DNA of 64,000 bases from Dicyema japonicum (Eukaryota > Dicyemida > Rhombozoa > Dicyemidae): contig RDEW01000038.1 of NCBI GenBank assembly GCA_011109175.1, positions 545,213-609,212 on the forward strand. The letters run 5' to 3'. The notes under the pieces are model-generated. The model saw only the letters and a program-made list of their open reading frames with translations, was not told where the DNA came from and searched no databases. The translations under genes were made by a program, and so were the position numbers. Positions 9,600 to 19,429 of this stretch are shown here, piece by piece. How positions within the stretch are numbered: position 1 is the first letter of the stretch; every line of letters starts with the position of its first letter.

Positions 9600-10130
9600 C
9601 AGAATCGAACCTGCTTAAAGAGGCTGGCGAGGAGGCTGGCAATGAAGGTTGTTGATTGTTAAATATTAGCTTTTTTGGTTAAATATGGAAAGGTGAAGCT
9701 AAAGATAAACAAATTCTCAATCGTGTCCATCCTAATTTATAATGACAAGATATGGGGCTTGCCAAAACAGGCTATGGAGAGTATTGACAGCTTTTACTGC
9801 ATCATGCTCCGAAAGGCACTCTATAAGGTACACTAACGCAAAATTATGTAACAGCGAATCACTCTCTTTGGAAATCCGACGATCGAGATGGAGACTGTTT
9901 GGTTATTTGAGGATGGACTTGGGTGTAATAGCAAATCGTATTATGGAAGAGTATCTAATGGAACAAAAAGATTATTTCGAGGAAGGCACAAGAAAACTCT
10001 ATCCTGTGTTAAATGAAGAATTAAAAGGTGTCGGTTGAAAAAATAAAAACGACCTTTGATAAATTAAGAGAATTTGCGAAAAAAGGTGACCTTGAATGAA
10101 GCTGGTACAAAGGATGGTTATCGAGTCAAA
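9600..10130 (+). mobile_element. RTE-like RT thumb and C-terminus
   Basis: Frames in order read IWGLPKQAMESIDSFYCIML, RRSRWRLFGYLRMD (the RRWRWxGHxLRM box typical of RTE-type elements), VIANRIMEEY, then LNEELKGVG and TTFDKLREFAKKGDLE, ending near 10,130. Three frames are needed, so it is broken. The 98-codon frame 9,742-10,038 is genuine coding sense from about residue 45 on. No RT palm is left. Confidence 0.6.
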
Positions 10131-10479
10131 AGATCTTAATTACTTTTTGTTTTTATATCTTCTCACCGGGGTCGATAATAATACTTTGACTGGGGGAACT
10201 AGATAAAATTTATCAATTTTGTGTCTCGCCTAATAGTCTGTGAGCTCAGCGTGCTTTGGTGTGATCCCATTAATGTTCAGTTGTAGGATTCTTATTTTGT
10301 TAAGCTGGGGTTAGGCTCGGTATCTCCAGATTTCATAAAAATCTCATTGGAGCGAGGTCTCAGTGTCCGCTCAACGGTCGCCATCGGGAAGAGAAATTAA
10401 GTGGTTCTTTTTTGAGTTATGTGTAATACAAACACATCCATCTGACACCTTGAGTTGAACCATAACGTCTCAATTTATT
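10131..10479. other. Unassigned
   Basis: A short aaaatctcattggagcgagg block near 10,335 resembles the B-box flank of SINE-C (tctcactggagcg at 38,140), but no head or tail could be built around it. Confidence 0.3.
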
Positions 10480-10890
10480 TAAAACACCGGGATCACCGAG
10501 AAAGGTAATTAGGTAATCCCATTATTGGTAATCAATCGAGCCAGCCAACGTCTGTGCTATCCCATTGTTTCCACTACTGTACGACAAAACCTTCTCTCAT
10601 CTCTACAGAAGAAGATTGGGGGAGGGAAATTTTTTCGAATCGGTTTTCTTTTTATTGGAAATGGACAGGCAAAGTGGGTTTCCAATTTCCTTACAGATCC
10701 GAAGGAATCCGGATTCGCGATTACGTCCGTTTCTTCTGTGATTAAGGGGATTGACTGTTCCAATATGAGGGGCCATCAATTGAATAGTCTTTAGGTATAT
10801 CGAATTGAGTCTTTGCAGCCTAGTCTCCGATAACGCGAATCTCCACGCAACAGAACCATACTGTTGCAACAAAACTATCAATATTTAAAG
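10480..10890 (-). mobile_element. NLR-B retrotransposon, thumb and C-terminal fragment
   Basis: Minus frames give IVLLQQYGSVAWRFALSET (the LLYGSxxW box after the RT palm), RLQRLNSIYLKTIQLMAP, HIGTVNPLNHRR, then SGFLRICKEIGNP and, in another frame, PPPIFFCRDERRFCR, the NLR-B signature. The same middle block (HIGSTVNPLL, SGFLRVSEDARNP) is found on the plus strand at 37,770-37,945. The plus-strand 89-codon frame here is a shadow. The order fits the end of a non-LTR ORF2. Confidence 0.6.
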
Positions 10891-11400
10891 GAGTCCTCTG
10901 GACAAGTACCTACAACGTTCAGCTTCTTTAGTGAAGACTTCAAATTCTTCTTTAGTGAGGGAGTTGAAATTCAACAGCCTGTCGAGCGTTAATTCAAGAA
11001 TTTAGAGACCTTGTTACTTGAATCTGGACTGGTCGATGAAAATTCTTTGATTTTCTTAGGAACGATTCTCTGAGGTGAAAAACGTACATATTAAATTTGC
11101 GGAAGAAATCGTAAGTCAGCTTGCAGTCAACCAATCGTAAACAATGTTCACTTTCTGGCATTAGCGGGTGAAACTTGCGTCGATAGACTGCGTGTCGCAA
11201 TTAATAAATCGACTGCGTAAGATAGTAACGTCCCCTTAATTTGGAACGTCGTAGAGGAAAAGATTGAAAAAGGTTGAATAAATCGGAGAACCTTGGGGTA
11301 CTCCGTCTAACAGTAGTCGTCACCTTGATCTGAGGTGACCGCAGACAAATCTCTTACATCGCCCAAAAAAACCATAGCTTTAGACATCGTTTCAAAAGAC
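10891..11400 (-). mobile_element. Jockey-like RT fragment (motif C region)
   Basis: The minus strand reads GVPQGSP near 11,315 (the GxPQGS block of RT domain 4), then FFNLFLYDVPN, then a degenerate motif C, then TQSIDASF, VNIVYDWLT and further thumb sequence to LDRLLNFNSL at about 10,970. The downstream order and spacing match the antisense fragments at 51,640-51,955 and 61,880-62,190. Frameshifts occur at least three times. Confidence 0.55.
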
Positions 11401-11456
11401 TTGTTTTATGAGTGTAAGTGTCAAAGAATTAAGGGTAGATGTAAAATTTGCCACAC

Positions 11457-12141
11457 TTATAATTTTCGCTGCCCACAACAATAATTTATATACCATGAAG
11501 CAAGTTCTGCTAAAAAAAGGAAGCATAAGGTTAAATCGGGAGATGTGCAGCTATCAATGCTCCTTAATGGGGTTCTTGTGTGTAATTCAAGGTCATTCAG
11601 GATAATCATATCAATAAGACCATTTGAAATGAACTCGCCTCGGCTGTCAGGGACTGTGAAGCATGCCAGTCTCCCATCGAGGTCGCCGCTTAAGTTTATA
11701 GTGTTGAGAGGCGGGGTAGATAGGGCTATAGGATGTGGATGTTTTGGACTTTTTGAGTTTGTCGATAGAAGTGAAGGAGACAGAGGTTGACAACAAGGAC
11801 TTGCATAGTTAATTGTGGTTCGAATGAATTGTTTATATATGATGGTTAGGGCTTCTTTGCTTTGGCAGAAGGAATTACTTGGCACAGCTTTGAGTATGTT
11901 GATCTTGCGAAAGTCCTTTGTACATTGTTAATCCACATGATTCGAGAAAGTTAGTAGTTAGTCGAAAACGACTCCAAGTATTTTGGGATGTTTCGTAACG
12001 AGGATCCTTCGTTCCTTCGTTAACGTCTTTGTCTTTAAAGGCTATAATCTGGTCATCCGCATAAGATATGAGAAATGTCTTAGAATTGAATGGAATATCG
12101 CTTGGATGCAATTTGAATAAGGTAGGAGACAAAATAGTCAA
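11457..12141 (-). mobile_element. Jockey-like RT motif C and thumb joined to an endonuclease scrap
   Basis: From 12,141 downward the minus frame reads ILSPTLFKLHPSDIP, then LISYADDQIIAFKDKDVNEG (motif C), then SCGLTM. A second frame (11,885-11,457, 142 codons) begins with a thumb (IIYKQFIRTTINYASPCCQP), and continues in frame after about residue 60 into endonuclease sequence: CFTVPDSRGEFISN, IILNDLELHTRTP, SPDLTLCF. In a normal element the endonuclease precedes the RT, so this frame joins two elements in the wrong order. The right end abuts dispersed repeat C. Confidence 0.7.
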
Positions 12142-12440
12142 ATTTTGACAAATTTATATTAATTTAATATTTATTGATTTTAAAAGATTGTTTACAATAT
12201 GGCGAACCTTCTAATAAATTGGTATTTCATTAAGCGTGTAGTTGCCACGTTCTTGTGGTTGTTTGTTTTGTGATTTATTGTATTTTTCTGTTGTATTGTC
12301 ATACATTTTCTTCAATATTATATATATTATGGATTCATCAAATAGTGTTGAAGGTTGTTATCAAAATGTCTAATATGTATATATTTTGGTGACCTGTAAA
12401 TATGGGTTATTCTCCACTATTTGACTGTTCTCAGTTGTTC
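12142..12440 (+). repeat. Dispersed repeat C, copy 1
   Basis: About 290 bases opening with tttgacaaatttatattaat and containing atatggcgaacct, a T/G-rich middle with ttctgttgtattgtcata, then atagtgttgaaggttgttat and a final ctccactatttgac. Equivalent copies lie at 25,422-25,695, 44,630-44,910 and 54,790-55,075, all in the same orientation and three of them just to the right of minus-strand retroelement sequence. No coding capacity. Confidence 0.75.
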
Positions 12441-12489
12441 AAAACTTACATTTTCGAAATTTTTTCATTATTTGAAGATTTTATTGGAA

Positions 12490-13115
12490 TTTTTTGAAAA
12501 ATCTCTATGAATCTCATCAATGTTGGGGATCAAGTTGTTCACAACTGGTGAAACTGAACTATACAGGGATGAGTCCTTTATTGAGCTCGAGAAGTACATC
12601 ACGTCGAGACATTCACAGACATTAGAAACGAGTTTTTTCAACACTCTAAAACTTCCTTCTTATTTTCATCAGTGCCAGAAAATTTTCCGATCGTACATTT
12701 TGCTCCATTACTACAAACAGCCACACATTTATTCCAATAATGTTTCTTGCAATAAGTAATTTTTAATAGTGTTGAAAATATTCCCCCCAGTGCAATTCTC
12801 TCCAACGCACATGCACATGTCTTCTTCAATAATATCGTCAAATGGATATCGAACGGAAACCAACAAAACTGACAAATCCTTCAACATCCAAAACCATTAG
12901 AATTAATCAAACGAATTATAACTGCGTTTCAATATTTTCGAAAGTTCCTGAATTCGCCTTGAAATAGTATTATTTGACAGAGAAACAAGTTCCAGTTTCT
13001 TAGACATTTGTCCCCCAAAATTACACTCGATGGTCTTTTTTGAACATTGTTTCAGAAAATTTTTGTCAGCTCTTCCCAAACTATTTTATCGTGTATTTTC
13101 TTCGATGAGATTATC
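12490..13115 (-). mobile_element. hAT transposase fragment (SCAND3/ZBED5-like)
   Basis: Minus frames read, in order, LVSLSNNTISRRIQELSK (about 12,985-12,930; the LSNDTVSRRI box of SCAND3/ZBED5-type hAT proteins), LLVSVRYPFDDIIEEDMC, a GGNIFNTIKNYL-like block, and KCVAVCSNGAKCTIGKFSGT (12,720-12,670; the CTDGAxAMxG box with D replaced by N). This is the front half of the hAT catalytic domain. The 79-codon plus frame is a shadow. No terminal repeats could be placed. Confidence 0.7.
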
Positions 13116-13119
13116 TGAT

Positions 13120-13645
13120 ATAAATGTATAGTGGACCTATCTTCTTTGTTTGATTGTAATCACAGTCCATTTGTAGAATGACTCTGTCTCCTAAATTCAA
13201 CGATTCTTCATTTTTCCATCTTCTTTTCTTTCGCATTTTTCTGCAGCTACCAAAGTATGCCGTCGTACAGAATTCCTTGACGAAGATAAGTCTTCATATT
13301 CTACATACTGTAGTAATCTACTTGAACGTTCATCTGGTATTTGTGGCGGAATCTTGAAAGGAGCATGTTTGATGTTCTCGTGATTGGTAATATTGTAACT
13401 GAATACAATATCTTCCAGACTGCATTGATATTTTCCCAGAGTTCCTTCATTAGAAGAAACGGATGATAACCATTTTTAAGATTGATTTAGCCTATACGTG
13501 ATTATATAAATGATACCTCTCTACCTGGCCTAGAACCCAAGGTCCTCTTGGTCGTTCAAAAATATGTTTAACATTTAGCCTGTCACAAATTTCTTAGTAT
13601 CCATTTTCTATATATTCGATTATCTGACGCCCTCATCCAGGCTCA
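13120..13645 (-). mobile_element. Retroelement integrase (rve) C-terminal fragment
   Basis: The minus strand gives ICDRLNVKHIFERPRGPWVL followed by GQVERYH (matching the CDxLxIKH...P...GxxERxN end of an integrase core), then VFSYNITNHENIKHAPFKI (the YNxxxHxxxxxxPF box) and, after a gap, NEESLNLGDRVILQMD. The order fits the last third of a gypsy/GIN-type integrase core plus its C-terminal extension. Frames change at least twice. It may be from an LTR retrotransposon or a GIN-like transposon; no LTR was found. Confidence 0.6.
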
Positions 13646-13735
13646 ACTTGAAGCTAAAAACAATGTCCATAAGTAAAATAATTATTTTTAAATGTTAATA
13701 AAGTTTTTTTTGTTAAGAATAATATTATTTATTAA

Positions 13736-14845
13736 CTATGGGGGAGAGGCTGCTGACATCACCGAGTAAGCGTTTCCGCGACAACTGCGATACCAATTCG
13801 TTGCCTCAGCCAGACCGCTTCCCGCACGTCTTTCTTGCGGTGGGCCAATTTCCCCCGATTTCTTTTAAAATAGAGGCTGTAATACTTCCGGCCGCAACAG
13901 ACGTCTCGATTGCTACCGGTACAAAACAGTAGCGGTCTCAAACTTCGCCATATTTTTTAATCTTGATTTTTTCGGCCAGATCGGCTGCCGATCCAGCAGA
14001 CAGCTGAATCTGCGCAACAGTGCAGTCTTATACGAGCGATTTTCCCTCAGTGAACGGAAAGATAGTTAACCCATCCGGTCTTTTCCCTTCTCCGCGGTCC
14101 AATCCCACGGGCTCCAGTATTTCACAACAATGTTGTTCATAGCAGCATGGCGGGGTGCTCTGCCCGCACTCTTTATGCACGAGAGCGGGTGCAGCCCTTT
14201 GGCATCGACGATCCCTCCACAACGACATTGGTGTTCGACGCAAACATCAACTCCCAGGCGTTGTACGATCCAATCCGAATACAGTCATCGTCCAAAAGGA
14301 TCCCCAGGGAGGAACACGGGAGTGCATCCAGCCACGCTCAGCTCCCATAGTTGGCGGCGGACACGAGGCATGCAAGACGATGCTGGTTGGCCTCGGACTT
14401 TAGCACGTCTAAGATATTCTTGGAGTAGATATCATCCCAGTCACGTTGGCCTCGAAGGATCGTTCGGTATATCCAAACCAGTTTCACACCATTCGCGATC
14501 TGCTTCGTCCAAGATTCTTTCTCAAGAAAGTCCGGTTGGGAAAGCGTAAGACATCTTGGACCAAAAGGCTTCCACTTGAGAGCGATGACACATATGTTGG
14601 AAAGGCGATCTCCAGCGAGACACGCCTCAGACACCCGTTCCTCCGAGGCGTGTAAAAAGCTTGCATTGGTTCCAACTCGGCACATCAAAGTGGATGTTTA
14701 GAAGCAATTCAGCTGATTTCTTAATGTCCTATCCAGTGACAAAAGGATGTCACGATGTTTGAAGCAGGGAGAACATCGGAGAGCATATAGGAGTTTGGGC
14801 AAGCCGATGTTATTCTTCAAAAGGAAGAACGCTCTATGAGCATCG
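13736..14845 (-). mobile_element. NLR-A retrotransposon, thumb to C-terminus
   Basis: Reading down the minus strand: FFLLKNNIGLPKLLYALRCS (14,805-14,745, thumb), the frame 14,688-14,338 with PFGPRCLTLSQPDF, SWTKQIANGVKLVW and ANQHRLACLVSAANYGSW, then an alanine-rich zone replacing SCRRSAGR, then [20 protein letters not shown] (14,115-14,055) and a C-terminal part with NRGKLAHRKKD and QRIGIAVVAET to 13,759. Domain order is intact across about five frameshifts. The RT palm is missing. Overlapping plus-strand frames of 60-139 codons are shadows. Confidence 0.75.
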
Positions 14846-15560
14846 AGTAATAAAAAAAAATTAAGAATAATAAAATATCATTAAAATGACATTATTGACT
14901 GGATTTTTGTCACTTTATGTTTTGAAAATATTAACGATTTTAACTAAAAATTAAATTAGTCAACTCAGAAAAATATTAATTATCTAGAGAACTAGTTTTG
15001 ATTGGTTCTATTGGAGTTTTACGTACGGACGGTGACAGTTATTATGGGGGCAATAAATTATTGACAGGAAAAAAAATCTTTTCATAGGGGCGATACGAAA
15101 AAAGGTGTAGAAACACAGTTGCTGCAAGTCCTTGTTATCTAACGATACATTCTATAATTTCTACTTCTGATTATGAGTTATAATATTGTTAGTAATGTTT
15201 GCCTCGTGGTTAATTAGACGGAAGGTTAATATGGTTATGTACCTCTATTGCACGAAAAGTCTACAAAACCTCATAACCTATCTTGGAGGAGTTACCAATT
15301 AAGGCCATTCGCTGCCTAAAACGAAACGTCCTCTAACGACCTTCTGTCAATAGACAATTCATAAGCAACCCTCGATAGAGTTTCCAGAAGAATCATATCA
15401 CAAATCTGCTACGGACACCTCACCTCCGGGATGGATCAGAGTTTTCGCTCTCCTCACCAGACCAGCTTGAGGATATCATCGATCAAATCCTCTCCGGACC
15501 AGGAACACCAATGACACTATGAGATTTGTGGGAGTGTCAAACATTATCGGATGAACGCTT
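14846..15560. other. No recognised feature
   Basis: AT-rich to 15,110, then mixed composition. Frames are short and match no motif I know. Confidence 0.4.
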
Positions 15561-15580
15561 GATGGCAGCAGGCCTCCAAA

Positions 15581-15808
15581 ATGTTAATGAGGTCGTGCCA
15601 ACTAACTAACCCACCACACCATCATGAACGTCCAGTTCTATTCCGACAATTAAAACTACCATCTTCTACCAATTGGTTAGGATTATTTCGTCAGTTACTC
15701 GGTGACCCTTCGACTTTAGGCCTTATTGACTGGAAGCTTAGACATCGGCACTTAATTCAACTATTAACCTCGGAACCACAAGAGGATAATAATAAACGTC
15801 TGGATTAA
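15581..15808 (+). CDS. Unrecognised 75-codon frame
   Basis: The frame is rich in L, H and P (PPHHHERP near its start) and ends just before ttaagtaatccca, which resembles the GGATTAnnTAnT tails of local retroelements. It is more likely part of an unrecognised repeat than a gene. No domain, signal peptide or membrane segment was seen. Confidence 0.15.
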   Translation: MLMRSCQLTNPPHHHERPVLFRQLKLPSSTNWLGLFRQLLGDPSTLGLIDWKLRHRHLIQLLTSEPQEDNNKRLD

Positions 15809-16560
15809 GTAATCCCAATGTCAAAGCAACATACTCAAAACCATAAAAGCTATATTTTTACCCACGTGACGTTATAAACAATAATAAATAAAATTATACA
15901 AAAGACCAGGAGTAAAATAACTAACTCCTTGATCCTGTCGCGTTCTAGCGATTCCAGATCTCAACTCAGGTAACGAAATTGTCTCTCGGTGGAGAGAATA
16001 GTTGGATCTTTTTGAATGCCGTCATGCATTGGGCGTCTCTTTAACAAGGTGGATCCAATGACGCCATCAGAGGGAAGGAAGATGAATTATTAATTTATTA
16101 GCCATATAGGACCACATGGCGCCACGCGGCCAAGAAGAAAACGTTAAATTACAATCAAACTAACTAAGCAGTTCCACCTTCCACGGTCGGTCTATATTAA
16201 TTATAAATAAAATATAATTTATGAACAAAAAATAAAAATGGTAAATTTATATAAAACGTGCTACTTTTTGTTTCTTGTTGTAGTTTTATTGTTGATACAC
16301 CAGCCAGCCATTAATTATCACTAATGGTCGTGGGTATATCAAACATTATGCTGTTTGATAATATATTCCAAACTACATTAACTAAATTTATATATCTCAG
16401 CTTTATTGATGAATGAACCATGTGCTGTATTGGTGACATGAAGATGAGAGCTCAGGAAAATATTGGTATTTCTGTGGGAACACTTCGCTAGTTCTATCAC
16501 GTTAGTTATTATTATTACTATCTCCAGGATCACTGGGTCAAAGAAAATAAATAAAAGGTT
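15809..16560. other. No recognised gene; fragment similar to repeat D near 16,090
   Basis: The block gaccacatggcgccacgcgg at 16,100-16,135 resembles the conserved start of repeat D. The rest is AT-rich and unassigned. Confidence 0.3.
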
Positions 16561-16564
16561 CTCA

Positions 16565-17092
16565 ACTAACTAAGTGATCCCAGACCGACAAGGGAGAGGA
16601 CGAGTCCGGTGGGGTCGAGAATACTGAACAGCTCTTCTCATTGTACATGGCATCGGCTCAAAATTACTGTATGATTGTAGATATTCGATAGTTTATGGAA
16701 TAGAGGGCAGCTCGGTAGACTAGCCTCCTTTAAGAGTTTCAGTTGTAATTCGATTAAGAGGTTTTCAATGGGCTGGATCTTGTGTTTTGGTCCAATTAAC
16801 TTTACTGTAGTCTCCTGGATTACGGATAGTTCAATGACGAGATGCGTGAAATCTGCATTTCCCTTGAAGGACTTGCATATGTCATCATGGTCGAATCTCC
16901 GCTTCGTTACTCATAGTTCCAGCTTGTCAAGCATTTGTTGAGCGGACTGAGTCGCTGATTGAATGCTTCTGTCCTTGGAGGCAAGAATGATATCGTCGGT
17001 ATAGGAGAGGATTAGGAAGTTTTTATTACAGGTTTGTGGCATGTCGTTTATGTAGAGCATCACGTTAGTATTGTTAATTAATAAGCTAACTT
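16565..17092 (-). mobile_element. Jockey-like RT motif C, thumb and 3-prime tail
   Basis: From 17,075 down, the minus strand reads VMLYINDMPQTCNKNFLILS, then YTDDIILASKDRSIQSATQS (motif C with YTDD instead of YADD), then AQQMLDKLEL, then thumb sequence (VIELSVIQETTVKLIGPKHK and LLIELQLKLLKEASLPSC). It ends in GLGSLS and the tail GGGATCACTTAGTTAGTT at 16,568-16,585. Very few frameshifts occur across about 150 codons, so this is one of the younger RT remnants. The 5-prime part is cut at 17,092. Confidence 0.75.
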
Positions 17093-18090
17093 TTTTGAAT
17101 GATTAAATTGCTCTGCTACTAAAATTATTAGCTTATGACGAATGTAACACATGTGCTTAGGAATTAGGGGTGTTATTTTTCAAAGAATAACAGAAAGGTT
17201 TTCTAATAGAAAAGTGATTTGCTACAACTAGGATAGTTAATAGTCTTGACTTTTGTCATCGAAATTAACTATCAAAACTAATTAAATTTTACTACGTGTC
17301 TTCGCTTCCCCCGTAGCGAATATTCTCTCCAACTTTCTACCATTATCTTCTTGCACTGTCGGTTGCAAAGAGGACTAGCAATACGCGCGTCAAGGGAGTA
17401 GTTATAACGAATTTTCTAATGCGCTAAGCAAATGTTCTGACTTAAGAATGACTATTTTGAGAAACATCAAATACACGAATTCTCTCAATAATCTTCGGGT
17501 AGTCTCATAAACTACCCGAAAATAGCAGAGGCACGAGCTATAGAAAAGATTATCGTACAATAGTACCTTATACTAAGCAGGGGACTTGTGATTTGAAGTA
17601 TCTGTTGGAAACAACTGCGTAGTTACCTTCATTTGGATGCTTCAGAAATTGGTAGGCAGAGGATTAAGAAGTAATTTGTTATAATTAAGTAACTAATTAC
17701 CAAAGTTATGAACACGGAGCGTACTATCGATACAGTGACGTTAAAACTCTGGAATTAAAAAAATTTCGGGAAGACTCTTTAAGTTTTCAAGCTAGTCACT
17801 GTTAATAGATTCGAATTTACGCTGGAAAATTTAATGTCGTAAAACTAAGAGTTACATGATTGGTAAATTTCTTATTCTCTCACTAATTCTTTTCGAACCA
17901 GTTTAGCTAGTGGAGTGGTGTGAGAGACTATTGACCACCGGGACGCATCAAGAAAAAAATAATAACAAAGTGACCCCAGTTATAATGAGAGGCCATGTAT
18001 TAATTGCGTGCTTAAAGTGGCTCAATCCAAGATTTTCTTGTGTTTTCAAAAATCTGATTTTTAGACTATACGATTCCACTCTGCACAAGC
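17093..18090. other. No recognised gene
   Basis: AT-rich sequence of mixed composition. The only structural feature noted is a hairpin at 17,494-17,520. Confidence 0.4.
17494..17520. repeat. Perfect 10-bp inverted repeat (hairpin)
   Basis: ttcgggtagt, a 7-base loop ctcataa, then actacccgaa. No T-run follows and the host is eukaryotic, so a bacterial-type terminator is not implied. It could be a relic of terminal repeats. Confidence 0.6.
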
Positions 18091-18785
18091 TACAGATTGT
18101 CCCAAGAGATCACCTATCTTTTTTGCAAAAGCGAAGAACTCATAGCCAATATTCCCATTGATGATTCAGAAGAGTTCCTCAGAGGTAGAGTTTTCAGTCA
18201 TCTGACGGATCGAACAGATTTTTTAAAAATAAGTGGCCATGATTCAAAAAAACTAAACTCCGCGTGCATGATCCCACTCCTTCATTCCCTGGATACGAGG
18301 CAATCAGGATGAACCGTAAAAAGAGAAGAGGGGGTGGACTACTTACTCTATTCATAAAACCTAAAATGCAGAGACACTACTTCGGTAGTGAGGAAACTTT
18401 TTGGAAATGACGAGGTTACTGAGGCAATTGGAATTTCGTTTGGACAACGAAAGGAAGTATGTGCCTCGTGAATATCTACTTTCCTCCTCCCGGCTCCTGA
18501 GATCATCATATGTGGAGATTTAAACGCAAAGCACTTATTATGGTTGTCAACCCAACAGCCCGACACGAGAGGGAAGCTATTGTTATTGAAATCGGACTCC
18601 CTAACGATACTGAACGATCCAGCGAAAAATACAAGGACCCCACTCAGAGAGACAGATCAGCCTACCTCACCGGATGTAACACTCTGCTTCCCCGGGGACA
18701 ACGTCGTTACCTGGTGACAAGTTCTGGAATGCTGGAACGAGTCAGGATCGAGGAGTTAGTTAGTTTAGTTACCCTTTGGAAATAA
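18091..18785 (+). mobile_element. Jockey-like AP endonuclease fragment
   Basis: Plus-strand frames give ICGDLNAKHLLWLSTQQPDT (about 18,507-18,566), RGKLLLLKSDSLTILN, TRTPLRETDQPTSPDVTLCF and a W just after, the classical C-terminal half of a jockey endonuclease (GDxNAKH, RG, LN, TRT, SPDV). Upstream frames from 18,097 are weaker (RRGRVF-like strings) and only suggest the front half. It stops before the SDH box at about 18,780, where hAT sequence begins, a likely recombination or insertion boundary. Confidence 0.65.
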
Positions 18786-18789
18786 TTTT

Positions 18790-19418
18790 AATTTATTTTG
18801 TAGGAATAGGAAAGAATTAATCCAATTTCGACGTTTTAACAGTCTTAAAGACTTTTTCTGAATATGATTTCGAAATTTATATTGAACATTTGATTACTCT
18901 TTAACAAGATATGAAGGGACGTTTCAAAGATTTATGTGAACTCAAAGTTCCATATTGGGTGATAGACCCCTTTCAGAATGTAGATGACGTTGAATCTTGT
19001 TGTCAAGAGGAACTAATTATGTTAAAAAACGATTTTGAAATTAAACCCACATTTAAACACCAGTCGTATCAAGATTTTTGCTTAAAAATGATATTCCTGA
19101 AAAATATCATGTTATGAAAAAAACAAAAGTGTTTTTCATTGCTTTCCCCACTTCTTATTTGGTTGAGAGAGGCTTCAGTATTGTATCACAGCTAATTACC
19201 AAAAGGAAAAACCGCTTGGACATTGTTGAAAGAGGAGATCTACGGATTAGGCTTACAAACATGAACCCAAATATTGAGAAACTTGTGTCTAACTTTTTGC
19301 AACATCATTGTTCACATTAATATTTCCATCTCGTTACCAAATATGTTTTCCTGGTGGGCAATGTTATTTAAAAGTTTGTTAAAGAAGGCGATGACCTGAA
19401 TAAGTTTGGGAACCCCTG
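18790..19418 (+). mobile_element. hAT transposase C-terminal fragment with 3-prime terminal repeat
   Basis: Two overlapping frames (18,911-19,117 and 19,078-19,320) form the C-terminal end of a SCAND3/ZBED-type hAT transposase: VPYWVIDPFQNVDD, QEELIMLKNDFEIKPTFKH, then FPTSYLVERGFSIVSQL, ITKRKNRLDI, ERGDLRIRLTNMNPNIEKL, ending HHCSH at a natural stop. The dimerisation box is well preserved; only one frameshift separates the halves. The element end is GTTTGGGAACCCCTG at 19,404-19,418, the reverse complement of the usual hAT start CAGGGGTTCCCAAAC. The 5-prime end is missing at the junction with the endonuclease fragment. Confidence 0.82.
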
Positions 19419-19429
19419 CACTAAACCAT

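Noticed and set aside
13120-13645. Complete LTR retrotransposon or endogenous retrovirus
   Set aside because: Only an integrase C-terminal part is visible; no LTRs, protease, RT or envelope was found nearby.
14130-14549. 139-codon plus-strand frame with overlapping 67-82 codon frames
   Set aside because: Shadows of the minus-strand NLR-A relic with [15 protein letters not shown].
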